NCBI GenBank assembly: GCA_029531795.1 | Contig: JAPEIS010000001.1 | Coordinates: 7,750,001 to 7,814,000, forward strand | Direction of reading: 5' to 3' | Source: Sclerotinia nivalis | Taxonomy: Eukaryota > Ascomycota > Leotiomycetes > Helotiales > Sclerotiniaceae | DNA length: 64,000 nucleotides | Shown here: one piece after another, positions 60,168-64,000 of the stretch | Layout of the letters: every line of letters begins with the position of its first letter | Numbering within the stretch: the stretch's first letter is position 1 | The notes under the pieces: generated by a model | What the model saw: the letters and a program-made list of their open reading frames with translations, nothing else | Databases searched by the model: none | What the model was told of the DNA's origin: nothing | Translations under genes and position numbers: made by a program

Positions 60168-61140
60168 TACGGTCTGATAGTTCTCTGCTTTACTACAATT
60201 AAACTAGTCCAAATGCTGACAACTTCATCAATATCGGGTTTCATTTCTACACGAATAATCATTTGTTTCTTTTGAAACGCGCTAATTCCACACCAAAGGA
60301 GAAAGATAACGATATCTCTACCGTTCGGTGTGGCTACTCTGTCCCATAATGTCATCGAGGATATTAGAAAGATGATTTCTGACGGTGACACCACGCAGAA
60401 ACTAATACTACGAAATCAAACGATTTTGATAACAAAAAAGAGGATCTATACGAATCAATTACACATCTTGCCAAAACCTTCACACAACACTCGATCAAGA
60501 ATGGGCATAAACAATATATCAATCCGTTCGAAGGATCCGAAAATCCCTTATTGAATCCCTAATCAGGTCAATTCAATCAATACGCCTGGATTAAGATTGT
60601 AATGGGTATTGCTTTTAGAGATCCAAAACGATATCCAGCTAGGGTTGCAAGTGCTTCGTACAAGAATTTCAACATACATAGATTCGATAAGCCTACAGAC
60701 TATCAAAAGATATTTGGCAATTACCCTTTAATAGTCTCTAATCTTTTTAACAAGCTGTGAGTCGAGAATGGAAGAACAAAGATTCAAATTCTACAAAATT
60801 TCGATGGATTAATCAAAAGCAGCGAAATATTGATAATGCTCGAACATCCTGAGAAGTATATTGCTTGAAATTCTTCAATACTTTATAATAGCTAATAACA
60901 AATATAAGTCCCTTACCTCACATTCCGGCCACCCCCCCATTCCGGCCATTATTTACACCAAAAATCACGAAAATCAGTATTTTTAACTTTTTTATTTATG
61001 AATATAATTCTTTGAAATTTTGAATATAGATTTATTATATATATATAAATAAATTCTGAAAATTTCAGATTTTTCGCAATTTTTTCTATTGAGATATTGA
61101 AGATTAAACTTTTGAATTTTCAATTTGTATATAAATCATA
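60168..61140. other. Degenerate DNA, possible protein relics
   Basis: Plus-strand pieces at 60330-60554 and about 60585-60760 (GIAFRDPKRYPARVASASYK) look protein-like but stop early, with no recognised family. A minus-strand piece at 60167-60394 overlaps the first. At 60926-60955 the motif CATTCCGGCC occurs twice, resembling a TIR end of another DNA transposon. From 60960 the sequence is extremely AT-rich. Confidence 0.4.
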
Positions 61141-62926
61141 TGTCACGGGGTCAGGGCCGGGCCACTGGACCGGCCCCTTTAGTAGGCTCCACCTGTCCGA
61201 TCCAATACCGAGCGGAGTATACTCGGTAATTGTACCCTGTAAAAGCATTAGGGTTTGGAGTTTTAGTATATATAAATATATTTAAAAGAAACATTTCTTT
61301 TGTAGAAATGTAACTCTTCAAGTTACGTTTTATTAATAAAAATGATTTTTGTTATTCTGTTTACTGTTTCTATAATATTATGTAGCTCTTTTCTATTTAT
61401 ACCAACATTTCTATAATATCGTTCTGTTCGTATTACGGGTTCATCTCCCTTCACCTGCACGTGATCATGTGTGCCTTAGGCACACATGCATACACTCACT
61501 TCTATATAGTCAAATCACCTCCTTGACCTTCTTCTCCTCTTCGTAGTACAACAATAGATCAAACCTACACATACCTTTTCCCTTACCGTGATAATTTGTA
61601 CTACCCTTTCAAAGGCTCCGTCACTTTACGAAATGATCTAGCCTTGCCAAATTATTTGCAGACTTCTGTTTCTGTTTTCGATTGCTTTCGCACCATCGTA
61701 ACTCGCCTGCTTTTATACAGTCGCGTTTCTTATCTGCTTTTGCATAGCTTCTGATCCCTGATTGCTTTTGTATGATCGTATTTATTCGCAGATTTCTGTG
61801 TTTGTTTTTGATTGCTTTTGTACAATCGCAAATTCCCTATCGATTATTTTGTACAATTGTAATTCTTTTTATAATGACTTCCGGTTCTACATCTACTGGT
61901 AATACGACTTTTACTTTTATCGAAGGAATTCGTACCGAAATCCAACGAGTCTTCGGCCAATGGCCTACTATTATACAAATCCTAGCAGAATTGGATGCTT
62001 CAATGATGCCAAATCTCGTTGTCGGTTCTAACGAACAAATTGCTTACCTGAATTATGTTTTCTTTATCATTGAAGATCGCTTTATTATTCAAGCTATCTA
62101 TATCGCCACTCAAACAAATAAGATCGAAGAATTCAAAGCGGAAAACGTTGAGCTTCTTTGCATTCTAGCCGGCAAGCAAGTTCAGCTGAATGCTGGTGGT
62201 GTTGTTATTAATCAGAAACCGATTACTCTTTACCAAATTTAAAAGAACCTATTCGTTTTTAAAAGCGAAAGATCTAATATTTTCGTTCGATAAAAGAATT
62301 ATCAATCTTGAAAGTTGGGTTTGCAATTCTATTGGATAGTCGATTTACAATTTTTTGTTTTCGAATAAAAGAAGATTAGTTATACTATTAGTCTTCTCGA
62401 TAATCAAGTACGATAAGAATGTATTACAGATATTATCAGATTCGTTGACGATCCTATTTGTTTCGATTCTGCTATTTCGTTTTTAGCCAAATTAGACAAA
62501 TTATATATCTCTGTGGATATCGAAAGGGAAGCCTCGCTCAAATTCGACAAGCTTTTTATAGGTCCAAAGGAATCCTTTTCGGTTTTCTTCTCTACATTGT
62601 TTCATTTTGTTAATTCTTGCTACAAGTCTGATTACGAGATTGTTAATACAATGAAGCAAAAAGTTACGGCTTCTTTTCGAACTTTGGTCATTGGTGATTC
62701 GAACCTCTGTACGGCCGACGATGTTGATGATTGACAAAAGAAATTCTCTACTTGAAGTCAGAATCTTTATGATGCTGAATATTATAACAAAAATTCTGAT
62801 AAAGCATTTATTGTTGATAGTGATCCTATAGACCTCGATACAATAAAACAAAAAAGACAACAGAAAAAGGATCTACAAAATAAAAAAAAGAAGTTTAATC
62901 CTACAATTTCTTATAATTGTTATAAT
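61141..62926 (+). mobile_element. Gypsy-type LTR element, 5' part, interrupted by a second copy
   Basis: The LTR begins TGTCACGGGG at 61141 and shares with 62927 onward the block from TATATATAAATATATTTAA to the TTTCTATAATATCG region (about 61267-61425), while its U3 differs. Gag starts at ATG 61874, is open to 62242, then continues in pieces (62513-62734 is open) to a CYNC remnant of the zinc knuckle at about 62915-62926, where the next element has inserted. Several stops are present. Confidence 0.8.
61874..62926 (+). pseudogene. Gag of the 61141 element, broken
   Basis: The first 122 codons are open and contain a helical region (TEIQRVFGQWPTIIQILAEL). Stops follow at 62240 and after. A second open piece (62513-62734) has KFDKLFIGPKESFSVFFSTL, like the capsid C-terminal part of copia/gypsy Gag proteins. 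The frame ends in SYNCYNC, the first half of a CCHC knuckle, cut by the 62927 insertion. Confidence 0.65.
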
Positions 62927-64000
62927 TGTCACGGGGTCCCCGTATATGGTATACGGAGACCGCTCGGGTTCCGACCCATAGGAGTCGGACCTCGGATAAG
63001 TGTAGGCTAGCCCCGGTCGGGGCTAGCGTTATATATAAATGTATTTAAGGAATCGTTCCTTTTATAGAAATGTAGTTCTTCGAGCTATGTTTTATCAATA
63101 AAAGTGATTTCTGTTATCCTGTCTGTTGTTTCCGTGATATTATGTAGCTTCTTCCTATCTATGCCGACATTTCTATGATGTCGTCCCGTCCGCATTCGCC
63201 TAGTTAGTCCGGCTTCCTTGAAGAATTTGCTATTGTTGTAGCTAGTGATATCGCGATCTGGTATCGTTATCTCATTTCCCTTTACGAATTCAGTATAAGA
63301 ATGGAAACAGAAGTGACCGATCTGCAATCCGCAATTCAAAAGCTTACTTTCGATCTGCAAGTCGAGAAAACTGTATTTATATGATGGAAAGAGGAGAACG
63401 ATAAATTGATTATTTATCTGATTCAATTCCATTCTGTTCTCGTTGTTCCGTTTGTTTCAATTTCTACCGATCTGACCGATCTTTCGCTTTTGATTCCTGT
63501 TACAATTCCAATTGTCGCTTTTGTTTTGTCGAAACCTCAATTGAGTGAAAAGATATCTGATCCTGCACTGTTTGATGGAACGAAAATCGATCTTGATCGA
63601 TTTGTTGATCAAATACAGAATAAAATGCATGCCAATTCCGATTGCTTCATTTCCCTGCATTCCCGTTTGACTTATGTAACTGGAAGATTAATTGGATCTG
63701 CTGCAGTGCAAATTCGACTATATAATATCAAAGGACAATTTGTTAAACTTGTCGATTATAAGGATCTATTGCAAATATTGGAAAGAGCTTATGGAAACCA
63801 GAACAAACGAGCCGAGGCCTGGAAACTCTTGATCAATTTGAAACAGAGGAATCAATTGTTCTATATCTTCTATGCTGAATTCCAAAGACTAACATTGAAA
63901 GCCGGGATGGCCGACGACAATAATACCTTGGTTATCCTATTAGAACAAGCTTTGTCGAGTAAATTGAAGAATCAGATTGTTATCGTTAAGCCCTCTACAG
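62927..64000 (+). mobile_element. Gypsy-type LTR retrotransposon, least mutated copy, cut by window edge
   Basis: It begins TGTCACGGGGTCCCC inside the Gag zinc-knuckle region of the previous element. U3 contains several self-complementary stretches (GTATATGGTATAC, GCCCCGGTCGGGGC). R/U5-like sequence follows to about 63203, then a leader. Gag starts at 63301 and runs off the edge. The left-edge element (1-1168, minus) is a more mutated copy of the same family. Confidence 0.85.
63301..64000 (+). pseudogene. Gag polyprotein, one stop, incomplete at window edge
   Basis: From ATG 63301 the frame is open to the window end except for TGA at 63382-63384, which is one C-to-T step from CGA. The N-terminal METEVTDLQSAIQKL segment is a likely coiled coil. 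The core reads FDGTKIDLDRFVDQIQNKM, then SRLTYVTGRLIGSAAVQIRL and RAEAWKLLINLKQRN, typical of fungal Ty3/Gypsy Gag capsids. With a single lesion in 233 codons it is much better preserved than the other copies. Confidence 0.8.

Overview
The window reads as nuclear DNA of a filamentous ascomycete. Protein genes carry short introns (46-95 bp in most cases) with GTAAGT/GTATGT-type donors and CTAAC/CTAAT-like branch sites. There are Zn2Cys6 and bZIP/DUF3425 regulators, a Berberine-bridge-type oxidase and an NmrA-like reductase. The transposons are AT-rich and full of C-to-T and G-to-A stop codons, the signature of repeat-induced point mutation (RIP). Gene content would fit the Leotiomycetes, but I cannot fix the genus from sequence alone.

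Layout. 1-8.6 kb is a transposon block. A mutated Gypsy-type element, cut by the left window edge, lies on the minus strand and is followed by a complete Ty3/Gypsy element (1197-7924) with two 494-bp LTRs and a TTCTG target duplication. 8.6-16 kb is sparse and holds two paralogous three-exon micro-genes, each for a 67-residue protein with one membrane segment, plus microsatellites and a 31-bp perfect palindrome. 16-42 kb is a conserved gene core: a UBP12-like ubiquitin hydrolase, a BCS1-family AAA ATPase, the mitochondrial helicase MRH4, an MFS transporter, a Zn2Cys6 regulator, a divergent NIP7/NOC3 pair and a small multi-exon membrane protein.

42-57 kb is an accessory region: a FAD oxidase, an aldo/keto reductase, a frameshifted AKR7-like pseudogene, a bZIP/DUF3425 regulator, a 5'-truncated short-chain dehydrogenase and an NmrA-like reductase. 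It is broken up by a Fot1/pogo element, a MITE and several LTR-type insertions, and looks like a decaying redox or secondary-metabolism neighbourhood. 57.7-64 kb is again a nested transposon block: a second pogo element carrying a solo LTR, then a Gypsy-type element interrupted in its Gag zinc-knuckle region by another copy. That last copy is the same family as the one at the left edge but in the opposite orientation.

How the genes relate. NIP7 and NOC3, both factors of 60S subunit biogenesis, share a 221-bp divergent promoter. The oxidase, reductases and bZIP regulator may once have served one pathway. The transposon blocks bound the gene island, and RIP has inactivated every long transposon while short insertions (about 60-280 bp) look largely untouched. 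Exon boundaries were derived by hand from reading frame and splice consensus, so they need transcript confirmation.
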